The translations under genes and the position numbers were made by a program. A DNA stretch of 64,000 nt from NCBI GenBank assembly GCA_010015675.1, contig ML977031.1, positions 65,039 to 129,038 on the forward strand. The letters are read 5' to 3'. Shown here piece after piece: positions 34,058 to 44,844 of this stretch. Under the pieces are notes generated by a model. It was not told where the DNA came from. It was given only the letters and a program-made list of their open reading frames with translations, and ran no database searches. Position 1 is the first letter of the stretch; each line of letters starts with the position of its first letter. This DNA comes from Byssothecium circinans (lineage: Eukaryota > Ascomycota > Dothideomycetes > Pleosporales > Massarinaceae).

Positions 34058-34540
34058 GATGGCTGATCAAGGTATGCAGTTGCGTTGGTGGTTAGTGTAC
34101 AGTTGAGTATGGGGATTATCCATCGAGAGCAAAAATTATACTGTCGAAAATAGCCAAAGAAGCCAAGTGGTGAATGGTGATTGTGGGCGATAAAGGGCGC
34201 AGCTCGCTAGCGGAAGGGCTCAGTCACGACAGGGCGTTGTCCCGCAACGCAACAAGCAAGCGCGCCAGATAGAACGGAAGTTACTCGCTGGTATAGTAGC
34301 ATTGTGATGCATGGTGAGTGAGGTGTGAAAAGCTCCGATTTGGCCACACGTGCATCGGCTATTTCTCGGCCCCGAACTCTATCGATAAGTGTGCCATCAA
34401 TTCACCCCGTCACTAACTCATCCGCATCAACTTCAAGTCGCGAAGAATATTTGCCAATTCGAATACTCAGCAAAGCGAGTTACCACTCACCCACCTTATC
34501 AACCAACATCCACTCGTGCGCTCCTTTGTATCCACCCAGC
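34058..34540. promoter_or_regulatory. Divergent promoter of helicase and HNT3 genes
   Basis: This is the 483 bp between the two start codons. No conserved motif was recognised with confidence. Confidence 0.45.
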
Positions 34541-35651
34541 ATGGCTTCTCCAGACCTCCCTCGCGCACCTTCACCTAACGCAGACCCTCTAACCAGCGAA
34601 GAACTCAGAGGCACAGCAGCATCTAACAAACCCCAACCTGCAAACGACGCTTCGAGCATAAAGCGACCAAACGCATGTACGCGATTCCATTCAACAACAC
34701 TGAACTCTAAAGACATACTTAACTAACCCTCCAGTTACAGAACTCATGTCTTCCGCAAAGAAACAGAAGCCCACTAGCGCGCCCATAACCGCCGAAGACG
34801 CGCCCAAACCTTCAAAGAAGGAACAGCAGGAGGAAGGCGCCTGGAAGACTTATGTCGGAAGATACGGTCTCGGCGCCTGGAAGACTCATGTCGGAAGATA
34901 CGGTCTCGGCGCCTACATTGAGCATCCCGAGCGCAACCCGGATGGCAGGGTCATCGACTACGACGATGAGTTCGTAGTAATCAACGACAAGTACCCCAAA
35001 GCCAGGTAAACTCCCCAAACGATATACCTTACCGTGCGGTCCCTTCGTATCACATGAACTAACGCATATAACACCAGCGTCCATCTCCTCCTCCTCCCCC
35101 GCTCCCCAGAATACTACAAACAGCACCCCCTCCACCTCCTCTCCACAGACCCCACCTTCCTCTCAAAAGTCCGCTCACGCGTGGCCCACATAAAAACCCT
35201 CGCCGCGTCAGAACTCCGCCGCCAATACTCCGCCCACAGCACCTCCGACGCCCCCCGTCGCGCCGCCATCGAGCAAATAATGTCCTCCCCCGACGCCCCC
35301 TCCTCACCCTCTGAAATCACAGCCCCGCTCCCCGCAGGCCGCGACTGGGAAGCCGAGCTCATAGCCGGCGTGCACACACATCCGTCCATGAACCATCTCC
35401 ATATACATGTCATGTCGCGAGAGATGGCGAGCCCGTGGGTCAAGCACAAGAAGCATTATCTGAGCTTCCAGACTAGCTTTATGGTCCAGTTGGAGGAATT
35501 TCCGCTGGAGGAGGGGAGCGCGAGGTTTCATCCGGGGAACTGGCCCGACTGGGATATGGTGTGTTGGAGGTGTGGGAGGAATTTTAGGCAGAAATTTGCG
35601 GAGTTGAAGAGGCATTTAGGGGAAGAGTTTGAGGTGTGGAAGAGGGAGTAG
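34541..35651 (+). CDS. HNT3: Aprataxin-like DNA 5'-adenylate hydrolase (Hnt3)
   Basis: Three exons (34541-34676, 34735-35005, 35078-35651) give 326 aa. Splicing 1 to 2 restores NAFTELMSSAKKQK, and 2 to 3 restores KASVHLLLLPRS, both natural for the family. The HIT active site is HPSMNHLHIHVMS (H-x-H-x-H), and the C-terminal C2HE zinc finger is CWRCGRNFRQKFAELKRHLGEEF in part (C, C, H, E). Aprataxin removes AMP from abortive DNA ligation ends in the nucleus. A 36-bp near-perfect tandem duplication (34836-34871 and 34872-34907, one difference) repeats 12 residues (GAWKTYVGRYGL) just before the HIT core; it is in frame. The duplicated segment lies where relatives have a short linker leading to GLGAYIE. 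Confidence 0.92.
34836..34907 (+). repeat. 36-bp in-frame tandem duplication within HNT3
   Basis: Two units, 34836-34871 and 34872-34907, differ at one base (TAT/CAT). Each begins GGCGCCTGGAAGAC. It adds exactly 12 codons. Confidence 0.95.
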
Positions 35652-36176
35652 GAGTAGGAGTGGGCGGTTGAAGGTTTCCATGGCGTGAAGTTCGGAAACC
35701 GCCTAGACTGTAGAAGCCCCAAAGTTACATGTACCATTTGACTCCAAAATGCGCGGATGACCGCTTGTTGTCAGCCAAACAAATACGAACTATGAGTAGT
35801 CACCAAAAACTCCACCCAATTTTAATCATGAACGGATGAAGCGCTTTTATTCTCCCCGTACTTTTACAAGCCGGCACACTTGGGGTAGTGATAGAATACA
35901 TTTTGCCAAAGTCAAGATGCTTCCTTTCCAGACCAAGCCCACAACAACTATCCAAGACGCCGCAGATGCAAATGCGAGAAATAAAACGATGGTTTTATCC
36001 AATCCCTCGCCATGTCCTGCAGCCGTACCATATGACCCAACATTCGGTCTCTTAACAACCCACTAATCCGGCCCAAACATTCCTATTCCTCATAAATGCC
36101 AGACCCTCCCTCGTCCCTTCACAGACACGACCTCGTTACCGGATCCGAGGTCATGGCCTAGAATGCGCTTCTAAGC
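35652..36176. other. Convergent intergenic region
   Basis: 3' flanks of HNT3 (+) and IRC22 (-). No other feature is supported. Confidence 0.5.
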
Positions 36177-37120
36177 CTTAGGCTTTGCCTTCGGGGTGCC
36201 GCTGCTCTTGACACGACGTGCCTCGGGACGGTTGAGGTGGTTGGCAGGGATCCAGCTCTCGTCGTAGGCCTTGGAGCCGCTGGTGACAGCCGGACCATCA
36301 GCGCCAACGACGGCGACTTGTTCAGCCGGATCGACCTTCTTAGAGCCGCCGGACGACTTTTTTGCGCGCTCGCCACCCTTGCCGCCGCGGCGCTTCTGGG
36401 GGAAGAAGGTCTGGATCCAGGTGGTGTAGATGAAGTAGACGGTTCCGGCGAAGGCACCGGCGAGGACGAGGTAGAGGAAGATGCTAGTAACAAGTCAGTG
36501 TTTGTGTGGGATTGATGGTGGGAGGGGAGAAGGGAAGGCGCATACATCTGCGGGTCGAAGATGGAAGTCGGCGCCTCCACAATCGTAACCGTCTCGTTAT
36601 ACGCGGAGACAGTATAGAAAGCCTTCGCATTGTCCTGGATCACGGCGACGAGCTTCAGACGCACATCCTGGGGGTGCATCTCGGTGCTGAAGCTGTAGGT
36701 CACGGTCTGCTCTTCGCCGGCGGGGATCTCGATGCTGTAGCGCTGGGCTGTCAGGTTGCGCAGGATGCGCGATTCGTCGCCGGCATCGTCCAGCAGCGAG
36801 CCACCGACAATGGAGACGCTGACAGGCTGCGGCTCTTCGTTGTTGATGGAAAGGCGCGCTTGTGTGGCGTGGCCGTTGATGAGCTTGACGCCGAAGATCT
36901 CGGACTGCGGGAAACTGGTCGAGACGGAGACTTTGAGGTCTGGCGTGATGGGCTCCTCGGTCACCTCCTCAACCTTTTCGACCTTTTCAATTGTTAGAGA
37001 GCGCAGTGCAAGTGCGACTGATGTCATGCATCGTCAGCGAGAGCTCACCTTGATCTCGGCCCAGGCATTGAGGGCCTGCAGCGAGAGCAGCAGCAGCGAC
37101 GAGAGTTTCCAATGGACCAT
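36177..37120 (-). CDS. IRC22: IRC22 / TRAP-alpha-like ER membrane protein
   Basis: Three exons (37120-37049, 36982-36546, 36483-36177) give 271 aa, in phase. Residues 1-22 are a signal peptide (WKLSSLLLLSLQALNAWA). The lumenal domain (about 30-165) has the translocon-associated-protein alpha pattern (PQSEIFGVKLINGHATQARLS; NYETVTIVE-like strands; one N-glycosylation site NET). A transmembrane helix (FLYLVLAGAFAGTVYFIYTTW) starts right after the exon 2-3 junction, and a basic cytosolic tail follows. In yeast IRC22 is an ER membrane protein; animal TRAP-alpha helps protein translocation at Sec61. It is divergent from the CCCH gene. Confidence 0.9.
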
Positions 37121-37856
37121 GATGACAAACAGAGGTACGGATAGATGCGCGAGGGAGGATGGACAAGACGGCGGTGAGAGAGTAGGGACAAATGATGATG
37201 TTTGAACGTGGCTTTTAGATGGGGGACCGCCGGTGTGGCTGCAGGGGAGACGGGCGTCTAAAACGGCATGCAGAAGCGCCCGCCAATCGCCGGCCAATCG
37301 CCGACGTCGCATATAACTTCTAACATGCTTGCATCGCCATTACACAACACCGCACTGCTGCACTCCCGCTTTACCGTAGACGACAGGACCGCACAAGGCG
37401 AGTTATACCCGCTTCCTGCTCGAAGCCGCCCGTCTGCGCGTCTGGCACTGATTGGCTGTGTTTGTCCTGCACCCCTGGGCGCTTGCTTGCATTGCCATTA
37501 CAATTGCAGGCTTGACGTCGCACGCTGCTCTGGTCTGGGGCTCGATATTGCCCGTTCCATGTCTTTCGTTTGGTAACCCACTAACTGACAAAAAGTACAA
37601 AAGCCTTAGACATCCCCTTTTCTTTTCATTCGCCGAGTCTCTGCTGCTGCCTCTCTAGCGTGTGTGCGTGCCTCTTTCCCTCTCTACGGTTCCGCGCCAG
37701 TGTCTTTGCTCAACAGTCCTTCTACTCTCCTTCACTCTGAACCTGCCCCCACATACAAATTTCACCCGTCAACGTCACTCTCTCTCTCTTCTCCTCCACA
37801 CTGACACCCACTTTCTCCAACCGCAATACGCCATTCTCGACCACACGGCGCCCACA
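37121..37856. promoter_or_regulatory. Divergent promoter region of IRC22 and the CCCH gene
   Basis: 736 bp between start codons. The right half (about 37610-37850) is CT-rich, as is usual for fungal 5' UTRs. Short open frames inside have no homology. Confidence 0.5.
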
Positions 37857-39812
37857 ATGGCGCCCGGGCAGTCTCTCTACTCCAACTCTTCCCCCCTCCC
37901 GCCTATTGGCACCCCAGCGCGAGCGCCAACCGTCACGACCGCCACGACCGCCAATTTGGTGGATGGTGGAGACGGCAGCGACACGGCTACCTTCTGTGCA
38001 CGTTATGAGGCTTTCCAGCAGGTCGAGCAGGCCAAGGCGAGCTTCATTGAAGTACGTGCAACCCAGCAAGAGTGACTCGTACCCCACCGAGCAGTCCAGC
38101 TAACAGCGTCCAGGAAATTATCCAGCGATATAACATCCTGAGCCAAGAGTATCAGCATCTGGCCGCTGCGCGAGGCCCCGAGCAGGACTTGGTTCGTGCC
38201 TGGCAGTGCGAGAAGCTAGAGCTACAGAACCAGGTGATCGCGATGAAGAATGCCATGCATCGGGATCCGATCGCTGTGGTCCTCATCGACGGTGACGGTG
38301 CGTAGCACCCAGTGTCAACTCTTGGGGGCAATTCGACTTCGACAACTTGACACATGGCTGTATCATTGGGACTATTGCTGACTTTTCTTTTACTAGGAAT
38401 GATCTTCAAAGATGAGTATATCCGAGATGGCGAGTTGGGCGGCCGCAGGGCTGCCGCTCAACTCTACAAAGAGATTGAGCCTCGCGTTCCGCCAAACTGT
38501 CGCATCATTTGCCGTGTTTACGCCAACGTCCGAGGCCTCGCTGACGTCCTCGTCCGGATTGGCGCCGTCGAAGAACTCGCCGTCTTTGAAGATTTCGTGC
38601 GGGGCTTTACTCGCGGCAGGAGCTTGTTTGACTTCGTGGACGTGGGCGCCGGCAAAGACCGTGCCGACTCCAAAATCATTGAGATGCTCAAGGTACATTT
38701 GTACAACGTCCACTGCCGTCAAATCTTCTTTGGCTGCTCGCACGATAACGGCTTCGCCCGAATCCTTGAGGAGCACATGTCCGACCCGATCGTTCTGAGC
38801 AGGGTTACACTGCTCGAGGGCGTCCCTTTCGAGAAGGAGCTTCTGGCTTTGCCATATAACACGACAAAGTTTCCAGATCTCTTCCGGGATGCAAAGATCA
38901 ACCTTTTCTCGCCAAATGGAGGAAATGCTACACCCGGTAAGTCCAACATGCAGTGTAATCGAACAGCTGGCGGTAGCATAACATCGTTCCTTTATTAACC
39001 CTTCCCGTAGACGGAATCAAGAACTACAACATACTGACTGGATTACCATCTCGCCTCCCTGCTCCTCTTCGACCGAGTAGCCATGTTGGTAACGCCGCAA
39101 TTTTGGACAGTAAGTACAACCTGTGCCCGTTAGTTTTCTGTATACCCTTTCTACACTTTGCAATGCCGGGAATGTCGCCCAACCATTGTTCTAGTCTTGT
39201 GGCCACCTCTGGCTGAACCTTGCTAACCTCGTACGTGTAGGCCCAGCTCTTCCCAAGATTATCCCAGTCCTACCTCGAACGCCGTCGTCTTCTTCCCTTG
39301 CGTCAGACGGCCTGCCCGCAGCGATTAAGCCCGCTATGAACTGGGCCGCCAAGGCTGCCGCACCTCCTCCTCCACAAACCCAATCCCCGAAGTACGAACC
39401 ACCAAACCGTGAAGAGGTTATCGCTCGTAATCGCGCAGGTCAACGCGTCGACCCACAGACTCGCGACTACGATAAAACTGAGGTCGACCGAGTAAAGAAG
39501 ATCAAGATGTGCAACGTGCATTTCATCCGCCAGGAATGCCCCTACGGCAATGCTTGCACACATCTTCATAACTACAAACCGACGCCGAGCGAAATTTCTA
39601 CCCTTCGTCTCGTTGCCCGCATGGCCCCTTGCCAGAACGGAAGCAGTTGCCAAGACATCAAATGTATATACGGCCATCGATGCCCGGCGCCACGCTCGAA
39701 GAGCAACCCGCCTAAGGGTACGAAGTCGTGCATTTTTGGCGACAACTGCAAATTTCCGCCCGAGCTCCATGACCTCGATTGCAACGTCGTTAAGACGCTT
39801 GTAATCCGTTAA
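37857..39812 (+). CDS. CCCH zinc-finger protein with N-terminal fungal domain
   Basis: Five exons (37857-38051, 38114-38297, 38397-38936, 39011-39109, 39241-39812) join in phase to 529 aa. After a coiled region (about 65-120) comes a conserved globular part starting VVLIDGDGMIFKDEYI, which looks NYN/PIN-nuclease-like: IDGDG, DVGAGKDRADSKIIEM and FGCSHDNGFARIL place acidic residues as in such folds. Near the C-terminus, MCNVHFIRQECPYGNACTH and the following H form a canonical C-x8-C-x5-C-x3-H finger, and two more Cys/His clusters follow. RNA binding or processing is likely, but the nuclease idea is inference. The stop codon lies in the first unit of a degenerate tandem repeat (next entry). Confidence 0.85.
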
Positions 39813-40050
39813 AAAATAAGAGGGTCGCTTTTTTTCCCCTGTGGATACGTTCATCCTTTCGTTTATCTGCACCGGGAGGACGCTCGTAATCCGCCTAAGG
39901 ACAAGAGGGTCGCTTTTGCATGTGGGGCACGTTTTTCCTTCCATTTTTCTGCGACAGGAGGACGCTTGCAATTCAGCCGCAGGATCTGAGGGTCGGTTTT
40001 CCAGGTGATACACGTTCCTCCTGTCGCTTTTTTTCTCTGCAACGGATGTG
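39794..40050. repeat. Three degenerate 82-85-bp tandem repeats overlapping the CCCH gene 3' end
   Basis: Units start at 39794, 39879 and 39961, each opening GACGCT(T/C)G(T/C)AAT followed by AGGGTCG(C/G)TTTT and ACGTTC(A/C)TCC-like blocks. The first unit contains the last codons and the stop of the upstream gene, so coding sequence has been duplicated into the 3' UTR and has since diverged. Confidence 0.75.
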
Positions 40051-40484
40051 GTATATCGCGCTGTCTGATGGGGGTTCCCCCTCGACGTTAAAGTCACGCC
40101 CTCATGGTAGGTAGTCTCGTCAAGTCAGTGGAAGATAGCAGGTAACTAAGTATGAGTTCCAAATGAGGCTGCAAGCCTCAATTCCAAATGTAGCTTTCAA
40201 TGTATACTTCTGTGAATTATATAAAGTAAAGTGATATGGATCCAAGGGAGTAGAGGTCCACTAGTACCACGGCGGAAAGTTCGTGGTACTGTCCACTAAA
40301 TAAGAAGGTAGAAGAAAACAGAAGTAAAGCAAGTTTTCTTTACACTCTCAGACGATTAGTTGGCACCGCTACACATATTGTAATTTGTCTTCTCCCTCGC
40401 CGGCCCAATCTCCAACGTCAAAGCCCTGCATCCTCGGTCCCCACACGTCCTCAATACATTAGCAACAAAGCGCCATCAACCAAA
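40051..40484. other. Intergenic
   Basis: No gene is supported. Contains the 3' flank of the membrane-protein gene on the minus strand. Confidence 0.4.
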
Positions 40485-41259
40485 CTACTTCCCCTTCTTC
40501 CCGCCCTCCATCCCCCCCAACGCCCCATCGGCATCCTCGTCGCCCTCCTTCTCTACACTGAGACTGTTCCACTCACGCGCCAGGGCGAGGAAGTACCATG
40601 ATGTTCCGGCGAAGATTGCGAGGACGGCACTGCATCCGGCGAGGAATTTGGCGGTGGCGTAGACGGTGAGGTTAGCGAGGCGGCGGAGGGGGGGTGTGAT
40701 TAGGAGTTGGCGCTCGTGCTGGGGGTGTGGGTTGTTAGTGTTGGTTGTGGGTATGGGGAGCGGGCGAGGGAGAGAGGGAGGGAAGAGAGAGGAAGGAAGG
40801 TGGCATGTAAAAGAGAGGAGTAGGACGGGATAGAAACGGAGACGGGAAATAGAAATGGGAACGCGGAACGGGAACAAGAAGCAGCAACAGGCAAGTACAT
40901 AAAACCCGCATGAGTCTCTATCTGCGACCAATGGCAAGAAAAAAAAAAGTAATAAAGCATCAACAACCAAAAAAGACAAACCAACACAATACATATCGGA
41001 AACGAGAAAAAAAAACCGACAGAAAGGAAAAAGAAAAGAATGCACGGCCAGAACATACCTCCAGATCCGGATTAACACAGTACATAATCGCCACCAACGC
41101 GACCAAAATCAGCCCCAGGATGAAGACGGTGAGGACTTGTATCACGGCGAGGAGGATGGAGATGTTCCTTGTGGTTTTGAGGACTCTGAAGCCCGCGGCG
41201 ACGAGGGGCGTGACTTGACCGAAGGCGGCGTCGATTTCGCGGGAGTAGGGGATTCCCAT
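40485..41259 (-). CDS. Small two-transmembrane membrane protein, unknown function
   Basis: Two exons (41259-41059 and 40718-40485) give 144 aa in phase (NPDLE joined to HERQLL). TM1 is about residues 33-62 (ISILLAVIQVLTVFILGLIL) and TM2 about 90-115 (FLAGCSAVLAIFAGTSWYF), with a short loop between and an acidic/Gly-Lys tail. I do not recognise the family. The intron is 340 nt, unusually long for this genome; its ends (GTATGT, CCCCAG) are good. The gene is divergent from prohibitin. Confidence 0.65.
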
Positions 41260-42066
41260 TTTGGAATTCTTTTTTTTTCCGCAGGGGGGGTGTTAGGGTG
41301 GGGTTTGGGAGGGGGTGTATTATTATCGGATACTAAAATGGAAGAAACGAGGTAGGTGGATTAGATACTGGGGAGGAGATGATCGGTCGTGGGTGACGTC
41401 ATAGTTGCCGCGTTGAGGGTGTGAGGTGAAAGGATATGGTAAGCGAAGGGTTACTTGTAGGGTACATGTGGGATGGATTCTTCTATGCATGTGCTTTTTT
41501 GAAAAGATGGTGGACGATCAGGGTTTCGAAGTGTCTGGGATCCTACTTTTAAAGGTTCTTGGAGAAGGTGATCCTTAATTTTTGTAGTATTGTGAAAAGG
41601 GAATAGGGTGTTTGCGAGGTGTTGTGTCGAACTGATGTGTATGGTACTGTGTGGGTTGTAACAAGAATCTATTGGTCGATACTTGGAGACGATACCGGAC
41701 TGGTTGTATGCTCGCTCTTATGCACTTCTTCTCAATGAGTTGCGAAAGGGCGTTGACGCGGAAGGCTTCTTTTATCAATTGTAGCCACCGAAAGCTGCAA
41801 GCGCTCAAATTCCTCGATGGCCTTTCAGATTGAGGGCGATGTGGACGATTTTTTCCTGGTATCGATATCAATAGTGTCCCCAGTTAATGAGATGGCGATG
41901 GAAGAGCAAGTCGCATCGATTCATAGATGATGTTTAGACCCATGACTAAGCACGCAAGCACCTCGGAGCTATGAACATTTCCTCATCTCGAGCTCACCAC
42001 CTCCGCCTCCATCACCAACACCACCGTCCCCCGTCCATCACCCTACGGCCTCGTCCTCCATCCGCC
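41260..42066. promoter_or_regulatory. Divergent promoter region of the membrane-protein gene and PHB1
   Basis: 807 bp without a supported gene. Short poly-T and poly-G tracts lie near 41270-41320. Confidence 0.4.
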
Positions 42067-42977
42067 ATGGCCTTTCCCCAATCCATCTTCCGGTTCGCCG
42101 TTCCGAGCGCGCTTGCCCTGGGCCTCGCCCAAGCCTCCATCTACGACGTCAAAGGTGGAACCCGCGCCGTCATCTTCGACAGATTATCCGGAGTCAAAGA
42201 GGACGTGATTAGCGAGGGTACACATTTCCTGGTGCCGTGGCTGCAGAAGGCAATTGTGTTTGATGTGCGGACGCGACCGCGGAATATCTCGACGACGACG
42301 GGGAGCAAGGATTTGCAGATGGTGACGCTTACGTTGAGGGTGTTGCATCGACCGGAGGTTAAGCTGCTGCCGAAGATTTATCAGGTATGATTTTACATTG
42401 CACAGCACAGAGACGCTGGACCACATGTTGGAGTTAGCTAATTCCACATTGTTAGAATCTCGGCCTCGACTACGACGAGCGAGTCCTCCCCTCCATCGGA
42501 AATGAAGTCCTCAAAGCCATCGTCGCTCAATTCGACGCCGCGGAACTAATCACCCAGCGTGAAGCTGTCTCGAACCGCATCCGCAACGACCTCCTCAAGC
42601 GCGCCAACGAGTTCAATATCCAGCTCGAGGACGTCTCCATCACGCACATGACGTTTGGCAAGGAGTTTACCCGTGCTGTTGAAGAGAAGCAGATTGCACA
42701 GCAGGAGGCTGAGCGCGCGCGTTTCATCGTGGAGAAGGCGGAGCAGGAACGTCAGGCGAATGTCATCAGGGCAGAGGGTGAGGCAGAGGCGGCGGATACG
42801 ATTTCAAAGGCCGTTGCTAAGAGTGGCGATGGGTTGGTTTTGATCAGGCGGATTGAGACGCAGAAGGATATCGCGCAGCTGTTGGCGCGGAATCCGAATG
42901 TTTCGTATCTGCCCGGTGGGACTGGGGCTGAGGGCGGGAAGAGCGGTGGAAACTTCTTGCTTGGCCTGAGGAGTTAG
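42067..42977 (+). CDS. PHB1: Prohibitin 1
   Basis: Two exons (42067-42384, 42456-42977; 71-nt intron) give 279 aa, the normal length. An N-terminal hydrophobic segment ([19 protein letters not shown]) anchors it in the mitochondrial inner membrane. The SPFH/band-7 domain runs about 25-185 ([39 protein letters not shown]), followed by the coiled coil rich in Ala/Glu ([20 protein letters not shown]). It forms a ring with Phb2 that supports m-AAA protease and cristae. The frame is open further upstream to 41971, but the family starts near 42067. Confidence 0.95.
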
Positions 42978-43365
42978 AGATGGAACGAAAGAGGACGGAG
43001 AAAGAATACAATGAGGTGGTTCGGGGATGAAAAAGGGCATGGTGGGCGTGTTCGGATTGGCCGCATGCTGTATAATATTGTGAGCATGAATTACTTCTCT
43101 GTAGCGTAGGGTAACTAGTCTCCTCTTCCCGTCTCACTTCATGAGTCTTTGCTTCTTAACCCGGTCCTCAGTCTCTGAATCATCGAATCCTCCTAGAGAA
43201 CACTGCCCGAAAGTCTACAAAATTCAAACACTTCCCATATGAGACAAGTACAGCACGTTCTATCTATATATCGAAATCTGAAAAGTAGACATATCTTTCA
43301 ACATTCCGATTCTACCTCTGTACTCAGTACCCATCCATACCCAATCCCCAACACACCACCACGGC
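42978..43365. other. Convergent intergenic region
   Basis: 3' flanks of PHB1 and the MFS carrier gene; nothing else is seen. Confidence 0.5.
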
Positions 43366-44844
43366 CTAAATCTTCGCCCTCCAATCCCACCCCACCAACG
43401 CCCACCTGGTCGCAACCAACAACAACCCGCCCACAATAAAACTGGATCCCGCCCAAACATTCGCCCCCGTATAACTGCCCCCCGCACTCTGTATCAACGC
43501 GCCCGCAAGCGGCGGCCCCGTAAAGCTCGAAACACTCACAATGGAAAACGCCATCCCCATCCTCACCCCCGCCATCTTCAAATCCGGCTGCCTCGAACAC
43601 TTCCCAATAACCGCAGGCCAGAGGGCCTGCACGACCGCACTCGCACTCCCATAGACAACGGCGAAAACATACAGCGCGGCGATAGAATGAATGCCGATCC
43701 ACGCAAACATCATGACGCCGGCGACAAACGCAAACGGAATCAGCATATTCAGCGCGCCGATTTTATCCGCGTAGTACGTAGGCAGCAGACGGAAGAAGAA
43801 GCCCATGCACACGGTGACCAGGAGGAGGTTGATGGATTGCTGGTAGCTAGCGCCCAGGACGTTGCGGCCGTAGGAGCCGATGTAGAAGAAGGCAAAGTAC
43901 AAGCCCCAGAAGTTGAAGAACATGGCGGCGCAGTACAGCGTGTAGGGTAACTCGCGGAAGGACGCCCAGTCGACCAGGGGTCCGCTTTTTCGCGGCGGGA
44001 GGCGCGTGCGGAAGAGTAAGATGCTGATTATGTTGAGCACGAGCATGATGAAGCCGATGATGCGGATCGTCCAGGCGAAACCTAGCGTGGGGAGACATTG
44101 CTGCACGATGACGGGGAAGACGACGCCGCCGGTGCAACTCCCCAGCGCCGTGATACCCAGAGCGAAAGCCCGGCGTTTGACGAAGTAGGTTGATACGAGC
44201 GCCATGGACGGGCAGAATTGGAGGCCATTGGCTATGCCGAGACACACGGCTTGCGAGAGGAAGAGTTGCCAGAGCTTGGTGCTTTGCGCCATGGTGAAGA
44301 TGCCGACGAGTTGGAAAACGGTGCCCGTGATGTAGACGGGACGGAAGAGGCCTGCGTCTGTGGCACGCCCGGTGAGCGTGCCGATGCCGAAGAGGAGGAA
44401 GACTTGGATGGAGCCGATCCAGGATATCGTTGAGGGGGCGATGTGGAGTGTCGTTTGGTAGTAGGTTTGGTACACGCCGAAGGAGGTGAAGAAGCCGAAG
44501 GTGTTGAAGATTGTGAGGTGTGTGCAGAAGACTTGGATCCAGGCCGTGGTGCCGCCGTCGGGGGCGGGCCCGGGGTCTTTCCAAGATGAGGCTACGGAGC
44601 GGCGGGAGAGGACTTTGGTGAGGGTGCTGCGTTGGGGTTGGTCGGCTGGAGAGGCTTCTTTTGGTGGTGTGGCGACCGCTTCTGCTTCTTTTTCTCCTCT
44701 TGACACTCCCTCTGCTGTTGATTCCATTGCTTGCTCAATTTCGTCGTCGCGGGTCGAGGGCCAGGAGTGCAGTCCGTGTTCGAGATCGACGTCTCTGTCT
44801 CCTCCCCCCATGACGTCTTTTTCCGGATCGTTCTTTCTCACCAT
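43366..44844 (-). CDS. MFS transporter, monocarboxylate-transporter-like
   Basis: Single exon, 492 aa. A ~95-residue acidic/polar cytosolic N-terminus precedes APDGGTTAWIQVFCTHL, the start of TM1 with the D-G-G-x-x-W motif typical of MCT-family carriers. About 12 hydrophobic helices follow, with FVKRRAFALGI (the conserved loop region after TM4) and a central cytosolic loop (FRTRLPPRKSG). Fungal MCT-like proteins sit in the plasma or organelle membrane; many have unknown substrates, and classical monocarboxylate transport is not assured. No pathway genes adjoin it. Confidence 0.87.
   Translation of the reverse strand: MVRKNDPEKDVMGGGDRDVDLEHGLHSWPSTRDDEIEQAMESTAEGVSRGEKEAEAVATPPKEASPADQPQRSTLTKVLSRRSVASSWKDPGPAPDGGTTAWIQVFCTHLTIFNTFGFFTSFGVYQTYYQTTLHIAPSTISWIGSIQVFLLFGIGTLTGRATDAGLFRPVYITGTVFQLVGIFTMAQSTKLWQLFLSQAVCLGIANGLQFCPSMALVSTYFVKRRAFALGITALGSCTGGVVFPVIVQQCLPTLGFAWTIRIIGFIMLVLNIISILLFRTRLPPRKSGPLVDWASFRELPYTLYCAAMFFNFWGLYFAFFYIGSYGRNVLGASYQQSINLLLVTVCMGFFFRLLPTYYADKIGALNMLIPFAFVAGVMMFAWIGIHSIAALYVFAVVYGSASAVVQALWPAVIGKCSRQPDLKMAGVRMGMAFSIVSVSSFTGPPLAGALIQSAGGSYTGANVWAGSSFIVGGLLLVATRWALVGWDWRAKI

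Noticed and set aside
43847..44584. Minus-strand His/Arg-rich 245-aa frame
   Set aside because: It lies out of frame within the MCT-like carrier on the same strand, and its composition is typical of a shifted frame.
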